Source: Pseudoduganella aquatica (GTDB taxonomy: Bacteria > Pseudomonadota > Gammaproteobacteria > Burkholderiales > Burkholderiaceae_D). Taken from it: DNA of 64,000 nucleotides. The stretch spans positions 1 to 64,000 of the forward strand of contig NZ_WWCU01000027.1 of the NCBI RefSeq assembly GCF_009857595.1, read 5' to 3'. Position numbers and translations under genes: made by a program. This document shows, in pieces, positions 46,318 through 53,555 of this stretch; positions within the stretch are counted from its first letter, which is position 1, and each line of letters starts with the position of its first letter. The notes beneath the pieces were generated by a model. The model was not told where the DNA came from, did no database searches, and saw only the letters and a program-made list of their open reading frames with translations.

Positions 46318-47586
46318 TTAGTGTTTCAGGCCGCGCCAGCCGATGTCGCTGCGGTACTGCATGCCGTCGAAGTGGATCTTGTCGACCGATTCGTAGGCCT
46401 GCTTTTGCGCCATCTTGATGCTGTCGCCCAGGCCGACCACGCACAGCACGCGGCCGCCGCTGGTGACCAGCTTGCCTTCCACGTCGGCGGTGCCGGCGTG
46501 GAAGGTGACCGATTCCGGCGTCTCGGCCGGAATGCCGTCGATGATGTCGCCCTTGACCGGGCTGTCCGGGTAGCCGGCGGCTGCCAGCACCACGCCCACT
46601 GCGGTGCGGCGGTCCCATTCCAGTTCCACCGCGTCCAGCGTGCCGTTGACGGCGTGTTCCATCACCGTCAGCAGGTCGGTCTTCAGGCGCGCCATGATGG
46701 GCTGGGTTTCAGGGTCGCCCATGCGGCAGTTGAATTCCAGCGTCTTCGGGTTGCCCGCCGCGTCTATCATCAGGCCGGCGTACAGGAAGCCGGTGAAGGG
46801 GATGCCGTCCTTGTGCATGCCCGCGATGGTGGGGTTGATGATTTCGCGCATCACGCGCGCGTGCATGGCCGGGGTCACGATGGGGGCCGGCGAGTAGGCG
46901 CCCATGCCGCCGGTGTTCGGTCCCTGGTCGGCGTCCTGCAGGCGCTTGTGGTCCTGCGAGGTGGCCAGCGGCAGGATGTTCTTGCCGTCGCACATGACGA
47001 TGAAGGACGCTTCTTCGCCGGCCAGGAATTCTTCGATCACGATGCGCGCGCCGGCGTCGCCGAAGCGGTTGTCGGCCAGCATGTGGTCCACCGCCTGGTG
47101 CGCTTCTTCCAGCGTCAGCGCCACGACCACGCCCTTGCCGGCGGCCAGGCCGTCGGCCTTGATGACGATGGGCGCGCCCTTGGCGTCCACGTAGGCGTGG
47201 GCCAGTTTCACGTCCGAGAAGGTCTGGTATTCGGCGGTGGGGATGCCGTGGCGCTGCATGAAGGCCTTGGCGAAGTCCTTCGACGATTCGAGCTGGGCCG
47301 CTTCGCGGGTGGGGCCGAAGACTTTCAGGCCGCGCGCGCGGAACAGGTTGACGATGCCGCCGGCCAGCGGGGTTTCCGGGCCGACCACGGTCAGGGCGAT
47401 GTGTTCGCTTTCAACAAAGGCGGCCAGCTCGTGCAGGTCGGTGATGTTGATGTTTTTCAGGCGCGCGTCCAGCGCGGTGCCGCCGTTGCCGGGGGCAACG
47501 TAGACCATCTGCACGCGTTCCGATTGGGCCAGTTTCCAGGCCAGGGCGTGTTCGCGGCCGCCCGAGCCGACTACCAAAATTTTCAT
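46318..47586 (-). CDS. purD: Phosphoribosylamine--glycine ligase
   Basis: This 422-residue ATP-grasp enzyme catalyses the second step of purine synthesis. MKILVVGSGGREHALAWKL at the N-terminus, the ATP-grasp segment PIVIKADGLAAGKGVVVA and NTGGMGAYSPAP are diagnostic, with FNCRMGDPETQ in the metal site. Length is normal. It lies 67 bases after the yebC gene on the same strand. Confidence 0.98.
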   Translation of the reverse strand: MKILVVGSGGREHALAWKLAQSERVQMVYVAPGNGGTALDARLKNINITDLHELAAFVESEHIALTVVGPETPLAGGIVNLFRARGLKVFGPTREAAQLESSKDFAKAFMQRHGIPTAEYQTFSDVKLAHAYVDAKGAPIVIKADGLAAGKGVVVALTLEEAHQAVDHMLADNRFGDAGARIVIEEFLAGEEASFIVMCDGKNILPLATSQDHKRLQDADQGPNTGGMGAYSPAPIVTPAMHARVMREIINPTIAGMHKDGIPFTGFLYAGLMIDAAGNPKTLEFNCRMGDPETQPIMARLKTDLLTVMEHAVNGTLDAVELEWDRRTAVGVVLAAAGYPDSPVKGDIIDGIPAETPESVTFHAGTADVEGKLVTSGGRVLCVVGLGDSIKMAQKQAYESVDKIHFDGMQYRSDIGWRGLKH

Positions 47587-47653
47587 AAGACCGTTTCCGA
47601 ATGTAAAACTGGGAAAGCGGCCCTGCGGCCGCTTGAAATGCTGCAGGCCGCGA

Positions 47654-48379
47654 TCAGTCTTCGATCAGGGCGTTGGAGTAGACTTCCTGCACGTCGTCCA
47701 GGTTCTCCAGCGCGTCGAGCAGCTTTTGCATCTTGAGCGCGTCGTCGCCGGTGAACACGGTTTCGGTGGCGGGCTTCATGATGATCTCGGCCACTTCGGC
47801 CTTGAAGCCGGCCGCTTCCAGCGCGTCCTTGACGGCGGAGAAGTCGTGCGGGCCGCAGATGACCTCGAAGCCGCCTTCCTCGTCGGCCACCACGTCTTCG
47901 GCGCCGGCTTCCAGCGCCGCTTCCATCAGCTTGTCCTCGTCGGCGCCGGGCGCGAACAGGAACTGGCCGCAGTGCTTGAACATGAAGGCCACCGAGCCTT
48001 CGGTGCCCATGTTGCCGCCGTATTTGTTGAAGGCGTGGCGTACTTCGGCCACGGTGCGCACGCGGTTGTCGGTCATGCAGTCGACAATGATGGCCGCGCC
48101 GCCGATGCCGTAGCCTTCGTAGCGCACTTCCTCGTAGTTGGCGCCGTCCTCGCCGCCGGTGCCGCGCGTGATGGCGCGCTGAACATTGTCCTTGGGCATA
48201 TTGGCGTCGGCCGCCTTGTCCACCGCCAGGCGCAGGCGCGGATTGGTGTTGATGTCGCCGCCGCCCATGCGTGCCGCGACGGTGATCTCCTTGATCAGGC
48301 GGGTCCAGATTTTGCCGCGTTTCGCGTCCGTTGCGGCCTTTTTATGCTTGATATTGGCCCATTTGCTGTGTCCAGCCAT
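47654..48379 (-). CDS. yebC: YebC/PmpR family protein
   Basis: I start the gene at ATG 48379, giving the universal N-terminus MAGHSKWANIKHKKAATDAK and 241 residues; an upstream ATG at 48427 has no support. The three-domain YebC fold is evident, with NMPKDNVQRAITRGTGG and the acidic C-terminus. Members act as transcription regulators, and the family has also been linked to translation of difficult peptide motifs. It heads the minus-strand housekeeping run. Confidence 0.97.
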   Translation of the reverse strand: MAGHSKWANIKHKKAATDAKRGKIWTRLIKEITVAARMGGGDINTNPRLRLAVDKAADANMPKDNVQRAITRGTGGEDGANYEEVRYEGYGIGGAAIIVDCMTDNRVRTVAEVRHAFNKYGGNMGTEGSVAFMFKHCGQFLFAPGADEDKLMEAALEAGAEDVVADEEGGFEVICGPHDFSAVKDALEAAGFKAEVAEIIMKPATETVFTGDDALKMQKLLDALENLDDVQEVYSNALIED

Positions 48380-48461
48380 GTTCAATCTTCCTTCGACGGT
48401 ATGCCAGTGAGGCCGGTATTTTAACATAAGGCCCCCCTGAAAACGCGCCTGGCGGGCCGGC

Positions 48462-50912
48462 CTAGCCGTAAGGCGTGTAGGCGAAGCCGTCGCCGATAGT
48501 GACGGCGAGCTGGGCGTAGTTTTCGCCGCTGTCGGCGAAGCCCAGCAGCACGTCCTCGCGGGTCACGCCCAGCTTGAGCACGCCGGTCCAGTAGTCGAAG
48601 CCGGCCTGTTCGTAGGGGCGGTGCAGCACGTTCTGGTAGAGCTGGGCGACAAAGGTCTCGTTGCTGAGCTTGGCGCCGTAGCGGTCCGTGAATTCCTGGC
48701 TGCCGATAAAGCTGGAGGCGATGCCGCGCATGGCCAGGCCCTGGTCGGCCATGGCGATCCAGTAGCCCAGGCCCACCAGGTCGGGCTGGCGGTCGAACGC
48801 GGCCTGGTACAGGCGGTAGACCAGGCCGCCGGTCTCGCCCGCGCCCACGTCCAGCGCCACCATGGTGTCGCTGAATTTAAGCCGTTCCATGGTGCTCAGC
48901 GTATCGACGCCGTCGGCGCCGGTCTTGTCGCTCAGCACCACCGCGCCGTTCTGGCGCTGCAGCGTGTAGCCGGCGCGCGCGCCGGCGTAGCTGGCGGTGT
49001 CCAGCCCGGCGCCGCCGTCCATCCTGTCGTTGCCTGCGCCGCCGGTCAGCACGTCGTTGCCTGCCGCGCCGGCCAGGCGGTTGTCCAGCGCGTTGCCGGT
49101 CAGGCGGTCGTTGCCTGCGCCGCCGAAGCCGTTTTCAATATCGCTGCCGAAATTGATGGTGACCTGGCCCGGCGCCGTGATGGTGGCGGCCTTGGCGCCG
49201 ATGTGGCTCCAGTAGCCCGCTTCCAGGTAGAGCGTGAGGTCCTGCTTCAGGGCGCTGCCATCTATGGTGTCGCTGCCGCCGCCGTCCCAGATCATGCTGG
49301 AGGCGCCCGCGTCGAGCGCGTACACCGAGTCGCCCGCATGGGCCTGCGGCGCCACGCCGTACAGGGCCTGCAGGGCGGCGATGTCGAAGGGCGCGTAGAC
49401 GTGGTAGCTGTCGCTGCCGCTGCGGTCCTCTGTGTAGCTCATGACGGTGACGCTGGTCTTGTCCTCCGCCGCCGGCAGCACGGCGGGCGGCAGGTCGAAG
49501 GGGTGTTTCAGGCCCAGCGAGTGGCCCAGTTCGTGCAGCAGGATGCGCCACATTTCCTTGCCGTTGTCGGTGCTGGGCGTCTCGGTCCACTTGGTGCTGC
49601 CGACCATCAGCACCGACGCGTGCCCGCCGTAGATGCTGGCCGCGTAGCCGCCCGAGGTGGGCTGGCGGTTGTAGCCGAAGACGATGCTGTAGGGCGTGTC
49701 GGCGGAGGCGGTTTCCACGAAGCGCACATTGAGCAGCGAGCTGGCGTAGGCCATCGCTTGCAGGGCGTAGCTTTTCTGTTCCGCGTTGAAGGGATGGAAG
49801 CCGTCCAGGTCGGTGGTGGTGAAGAAGCTGGCCGCAGCCTGGGCGAAGCTGTAGTACACCACGTGCTGCACGGTGTTGGCCGTGGTGAAGGCCGATTCGT
49901 AGGTCAGCGCGTCGATCCAGTAGGGCAGCTTCTGCACGCCGGGCGCCCAGGTCCATTGCTCCACGGCGCTGTTGGTCTTGTACCAGTCGGCGTAGATCAC
50001 GCCCTTGTCCTGGCCGCTGCTTTCCTGGATGCGGTCCAAGCGGCTGCGGATGATATAGCTGTCGTCGCCGCTGCCGCCCAGCAGCAGGTTGGCGCCGGCG
50101 CCGCCGTCCAGCGTGTCGTCGCCGTCCTCGCCCCACAGCTCGTCGTCGCCGTCGCCGCCGTAGATGGTGTCCTTGCCGGCGCCGGCGTAGAGCTTGTCGT
50201 TGCCGGCGCCGCCGCTCATCACGTCGTCGCCGGCTTCGCCGAAGACTTCATCGTCGCCGTCGCCGCCGGACACGGTGTCGTTGCCGCCGCGCGCGTAGAG
50301 CTTGTCGTTGCCGCTGCCGCCGTCGATCACGTCGTTGCCTTCGCTGCCGAAGATGGTGTCCTTGCCGGCGCCGCCGTTCAGGATGTCGCCCAGCAGGTCG
50401 GGCAGGAAGGTGCCGGTGGCGTTGTCGTACAGCTGGCCGCTTTGCAGGTAGTCGTCGCCGTCGCCGCCGTCGAGCTTGTCGGTGCCGCCGCCGCCGTCCA
50501 GGGTGTCGTTGCCGGCGCCGCCGTAGACGGTGTCGTTGCCGCCGTAGGCATACAGCTTGTCGTTGCCGTCGCCGCCGTCCAGCGTGTCGTTGCCGGCGCC
50601 GCCGTACAGGGTGTTGTCCAGCGCGCCGCCCAGCAGGAAGTCGCCGCCGTTGCCGGCCTGGACGGAACCGGAGGCGGTGTACAGCAGGCGGCCGCCGCCG
50701 GACAGCGTGACTTTCAGCTGGTCCAGCTGCAGCGCCGCGCCGCCCGGTCCCCGCAGCGTGAGCGCGCCGAGCGCGGCCGCGTCCAGCACCAGGGCGCCGT
50801 TCAGCGTCTGTGCCCGCAGCGCGCTGGCGGCGATGCCGCTGGCGTCTATGCTGTCGCCCGCGGCGAAGGTGATGGTCTTGGTTTCGCCGGGCTGCCAGGT
50901 ATGGATGGTCAT
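48462..50912 (-). CDS. RTX-first metalloprotease with C-terminal DUF4214
   Basis: This 816-residue, very acidic protein has no Sec signal. Residues of about 85-280 hold a dense array of RTX calcium nonapeptides (GGAGNDTLDGGDGNDKL and relatives). The metzincin domain follows at about 310-540, with HELGHSLGLKH starting at His460 and the Met-turn in VMSYTED. A second short RTX block (about 615-650) precedes a DUF4214 domain at about 695-810 (VYRLYQAAFDRQPDLVGLGYW). In serralysins the RTX array is C-terminal, so the order here is reversed. It is probably exported by a type I system such as that at 14544 and may be held at the cell surface through DUF4214. Confidence 0.87.
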   Translation of the reverse strand: MTIHTWQPGETKTITFAAGDSIDASGIAASALRAQTLNGALVLDAAALGALTLRGPGGAALQLDQLKVTLSGGGRLLYTASGSVQAGNGGDFLLGGALDNTLYGGAGNDTLDGGDGNDKLYAYGGNDTVYGGAGNDTLDGGGGTDKLDGGDGDDYLQSGQLYDNATGTFLPDLLGDILNGGAGKDTIFGSEGNDVIDGGSGNDKLYARGGNDTVSGGDGDDEVFGEAGDDVMSGGAGNDKLYAGAGKDTIYGGDGDDELWGEDGDDTLDGGAGANLLLGGSGDDSYIIRSRLDRIQESSGQDKGVIYADWYKTNSAVEQWTWAPGVQKLPYWIDALTYESAFTTANTVQHVVYYSFAQAAASFFTTTDLDGFHPFNAEQKSYALQAMAYASSLLNVRFVETASADTPYSIVFGYNRQPTSGGYAASIYGGHASVLMVGSTKWTETPSTDNGKEMWRILLHELGHSLGLKHPFDLPPAVLPAAEDKTSVTVMSYTEDRSGSDSYHVYAPFDIAALQALYGVAPQAHAGDSVYALDAGASSMIWDGGGSDTIDGSALKQDLTLYLEAGYWSHIGAKAATITAPGQVTINFGSDIENGFGGAGNDRLTGNALDNRLAGAAGNDVLTGGAGNDRMDGGAGLDTASYAGARAGYTLQRQNGAVVLSDKTGADGVDTLSTMERLKFSDTMVALDVGAGETGGLVYRLYQAAFDRQPDLVGLGYWIAMADQGLAMRGIASSFIGSQEFTDRYGAKLSNETFVAQLYQNVLHRPYEQAGFDYWTGVLKLGVTREDVLLGFADSGENYAQLAVTIGDGFAYTPYG

Positions 50913-51016
50913 TGCAATGTAGAAATAATTCCTCGAGGATACACGTTACCATATTGCTAACGCTTAGTCCAGCGCCGGGCTCAGCGCCATACGTTGTTTG
51001 GCCTTACAATCCACGC

Positions 51017-51916
51017 ATGACAAATGTATCGCCACTCTCCCGTCCGCAATATCTTGGCGGACTCGCCATCGCCGTAGGCGGCGCGGTGCTGTTCTCCACC
51101 AAGGCCGTGGTGGCCAAGCTGCTCTACCGCTACCATATCGACGCCGTCACCCTGATCGCCTTCCGCATGATCTTCTCGCTGCCGGTGTTCGCCGCCGTGG
51201 CGCTGTGGAAGATGCGCACCGAAGCGCCGCTGAGCCCGGCAGACCGCTGGCGCCTGGTGGGCCTGGGGCTGATCGGCTACTACCTGTCCAGCTTCCTCGA
51301 CTTTCTCGGCCTGCAGTACATCTCGGTGGGCCTGGAGCGGCTGATCCTGTTCCTCACGCCCACCTTCGTGCTGATTATTTCCACCCTGTTCCTCAAGCAG
51401 CACATCAGCCGCAAGCAGTGGCTGGCGCTGGCCCTGTCCTATGCGGGCATTGTGCTGGTGTTCCTGCACGACCTGAAGGGCGGCGGGCCGGACATCGGCC
51501 TGGGCTCGCTGCTGGTGCTGGGCTCGGCCAGCTCCTATGCGCTCTATCTGCTGTTCTCGGGCGAGATGGTCAAGCGTCTCGGCTCGCTGCGCCTGGTGGC
51601 CTACGCCATGTGCGTGTCCAGCGTGGCCTGCATCGCCCAGTTCTTTGTCCTGCGCCCGGCCGGGCTGCTGATCCAGCCCATGCCGGTGTACTGGCTGTCG
51701 CTGGCCAACGGCATCTTCTGCACCGTGCTGCCGGTGTTCATGACCATGACCGCGGTGCAGCGCATTGGCGCGGGCACGGCCTCGCAGGCCGGCATGATAG
51801 GCCCGGTCTCCACCCTGTTCCTCGGCGCGCTGATACTCGGCGAGCCGGTCACCGACTGGCAGCTGGGCGGCACCGCGCTCGTGCTGGCCGGGATATATTT
51901 GCTGTCGAAAAAATAG
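51017..51916 (+). CDS. EamA-type (DMT superfamily) transporter
   Basis: This 299-residue inner-membrane protein starts at ATG 51017, where the sequence becomes MTNVSPLSRPQYLGGLAIAV; an upstream frame overlaps the divergent protease promoter. It has ten membrane helices in two EamA repeats. The repeats begin at LAIAVGGAVLFSTKAVVAKLL and at SLLVLGSASSYALYLLFSGE. Members export amino acids or metabolites; the substrate here is unknown. It is divergent from the RTX protease and 27 bases upstream of mgsA. Confidence 0.9.
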   Translation: MTNVSPLSRPQYLGGLAIAVGGAVLFSTKAVVAKLLYRYHIDAVTLIAFRMIFSLPVFAAVALWKMRTEAPLSPADRWRLVGLGLIGYYLSSFLDFLGLQYISVGLERLILFLTPTFVLIISTLFLKQHISRKQWLALALSYAGIVLVFLHDLKGGGPDIGLGSLLVLGSASSYALYLLFSGEMVKRLGSLRLVAYAMCVSSVACIAQFFVLRPAGLLIQPMPVYWLSLANGIFCTVLPVFMTMTAVQRIGAGTASQAGMIGPVSTLFLGALILGEPVTDWQLGGTALVLAGIYLLSKK

Positions 51917-51943
51917 CCCTTCAACCTTTACGATGGATGCCTT

Positions 51944-52324
51944 ATGAAGCCCCGCATTGCCCTGATCGCGCACGACAAGAAAAAAGACGACATGATTAAG
52001 CTGGCCGCCGAATACCTCGGCTTCCTCCAGACCTGCACCCTGACGGCCACCGGCACCACCGGCGGCCGCCTGGCCAACGAGCTGGGGCTGGCGGTGGACC
52101 GCAAGCACTCCGGTCCCTTCGGCGGCGACCTGCAGATAGGCTCCATGCTGGTGGAGGGCGGCATCGACGCGGTGATCTTCCTGCGCGACCCGATGACCCC
52201 GCAGCCGCACGAACCGGACATCAATGCGCTGGTCCGCGCCTGCGACGTGCACAATGTGGCTTGCGCCACCAATTTATCGACGGCGCACCTGGTACTGTCC
52301 CAACTGCAACTGACGCAACAGTAA
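51944..52324 (+). CDS. mgsA: Methylglyoxal synthase
   Basis: This 126-residue enzyme converts dihydroxyacetone phosphate to methylglyoxal, a bypass used when phosphorylated sugars accumulate. His10 and the Lys cluster after it, the phosphate loop ATGTTGGRL, catalytic Asp62 in GPFGGDLQIG and His89 in PQPHEPD are all present. It is shorter at the C-terminus than the E. coli enzyme (152 residues) but complete at the active site. A quinone oxidoreductase gene follows after nine bases; such enzymes can help deal with reactive carbonyls, so the pair may work together. Confidence 0.95.
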   Translation: MKPRIALIAHDKKKDDMIKLAAEYLGFLQTCTLTATGTTGGRLANELGLAVDRKHSGPFGGDLQIGSMLVEGGIDAVIFLRDPMTPQPHEPDINALVRACDVHNVACATNLSTAHLVLSQLQLTQQ

Positions 52325-52333
52325 GGAGCCGGC

Positions 52334-53308
52334 ATGAGCAAAGCGATACGCATGACCCGCACTGGCGGGCCGGAAGTGATGGAGTATGTGGACGTTGAGG
52401 TGGGCGCGCCCGCCCCCGGCGAGGCGACCGTGCGGCACGAGGCCATCGGCGTCAACTTTATCGATGTGTATTTCCGCACCGGCCTGTATCCGCAGCCGCT
52501 GCCGGCCGGCCTGGGCATGGAAGGCGCGGGCGTGGTGGAGGCGGTGGGCGAGGGCGTGACGGAAGTGAAAGTGGGCGACCGCGTGGCTTACGCTGGCCGG
52601 CCCAACGGCTCCTACGCGCAGGTGCGCAATATGCCGTCGGCGCAACTGCTGGTGCTGCCGGACAAGATCGATTTTGAAACCGGCGCGGCCATGATGCTGC
52701 AAGGCCTGACGGTGCAGTACCTGCTGCACCGCACCGTGGCCCTGAAGGCCGGCGACACCGTGCTGTTCCACGCGGCGGCCGGCGGCGTGGGCCTGATCGC
52801 CTGCCAGTGGGCCAAGGTGATGGGCGTGAACCTGATCGGCACCGTGGGTTCGGACGAGAAGGCGGCGCTGGCCATCGAGAACGGCGCGGCGCACGTGATC
52901 AACTACAACAAGGAAAACTTCACCGAGCGTGTGCGCGAGATTACCGGCGGCCAGGGCGTGTCGGTGGTTTACGATTCGATCGGCAAGGATACGTTCTTTG
53001 GTTCGCTCGACTGCCTGGCGCCGCTGGGCACCATGGTCAGTTTCGGCAACGCGTCCGGCCCTGTGCCGCCGTTCAGCCTGAGCGAGCTGCAGTCGCGCGG
53101 CTCGCTGTTCGTGACGCGGCCCACGCTGATGTCGTACGCGGCCAAGCGCGAAGACCTGGAGGCCATGGCCCAGTCGCTGTTCGGCGTGGTCAGCAGCGGC
53201 GCGGTGAAGGTGCCGGTCATGCAGCGCTATAATCTGGCGGATGTGGGGCAAGCCCACATCGACCTGGAGTCGCGCAAGACGACAGGCTCCTCTATTTTGC
53301 TGCCATGA
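52334..53308 (+). CDS. qor: NADPH:quinone oxidoreductase (zeta-crystallin family)
   Basis: This 324-residue zinc-free medium-chain dehydrogenase has the QOR pattern. It shows NFIDVYFRTGLYPQPLPAGLG at the substrate site, the NADPH-binding HAAAGGVGLIACQWAK and VVYDSIGKDTF. It reduces quinones or alkenals one electron or hydride at a time in the cytosol. AAGGAG lies before the ATG. Its stop overlaps the start of a 45-codon membrane peptide gene (ATGA). Length matches E. coli QorA (327). Confidence 0.94.
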   Translation: MSKAIRMTRTGGPEVMEYVDVEVGAPAPGEATVRHEAIGVNFIDVYFRTGLYPQPLPAGLGMEGAGVVEAVGEGVTEVKVGDRVAYAGRPNGSYAQVRNMPSAQLLVLPDKIDFETGAAMMLQGLTVQYLLHRTVALKAGDTVLFHAAAGGVGLIACQWAKVMGVNLIGTVGSDEKAALAIENGAAHVINYNKENFTERVREITGGQGVSVVYDSIGKDTFFGSLDCLAPLGTMVSFGNASGPVPPFSLSELQSRGSLFVTRPTLMSYAAKREDLEAMAQSLFGVVSSGAVKVPVMQRYNLADVGQAHIDLESRKTTGSSILLP

Positions 53309-53442
53309 ACGATATGAATTCAGAAGACCACACCAGCGACGACGACGGCAACCCCAAATTCGGGCGCCTGCTCGCCGTGCTGGTGAGCGCGGTGCTGCTG
53401 GTGGTGGCGATTACCTTCGCTTCCGAGGCTTACTTCAGCTGA
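53305..53442 (+). CDS. Small single-pass membrane peptide (45 residues)
   Basis: ATG 53305 overlaps the oxidoreductase stop as ATGA, so the frame is translationally coupled. The peptide has an acidic, polar head (MNDMNSEDHTSDDDGNPKFG) and then one membrane helix (LLAVLVSAVLLVVAITFAS), ending AYFS. I recognise no family. Coupling, a sensible topology and a following REP-like element support a real gene. It could be a membrane subunit or anchor for the soluble enzyme upstream. Confidence 0.6.
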   Translation: MNDMNSEDHTSDDDGNPKFGRLLAVLVSAVLLVVAITFASEAYFS

Positions 53443-53445
53443 GCC

Positions 53446-53543
53446 GGCGGGTTACGCGCGTTCCGCGCTAACCCGCCCTACGCAGCAATCCAGCAAGCCG
53501 GACCATCGTAGGGCGGGTTAGGCGCGGAGCGCCGTAACCCGCC
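53446..53543. repeat. REP/BIME-like double hairpin (copy 3)
   Basis: Two facing palindromes with GGCGGGTTA and TAACCCGCC ends and CCCTACG/CGTAGGG inner borders, 98 bases in all, the same arrangement as at 20437-20533. It separates the convergent membrane-peptide and M16 protease genes and may act as a bidirectional terminator. Confidence 0.85.
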
Positions 53544-53555
53544 GTGCACGCCGGC

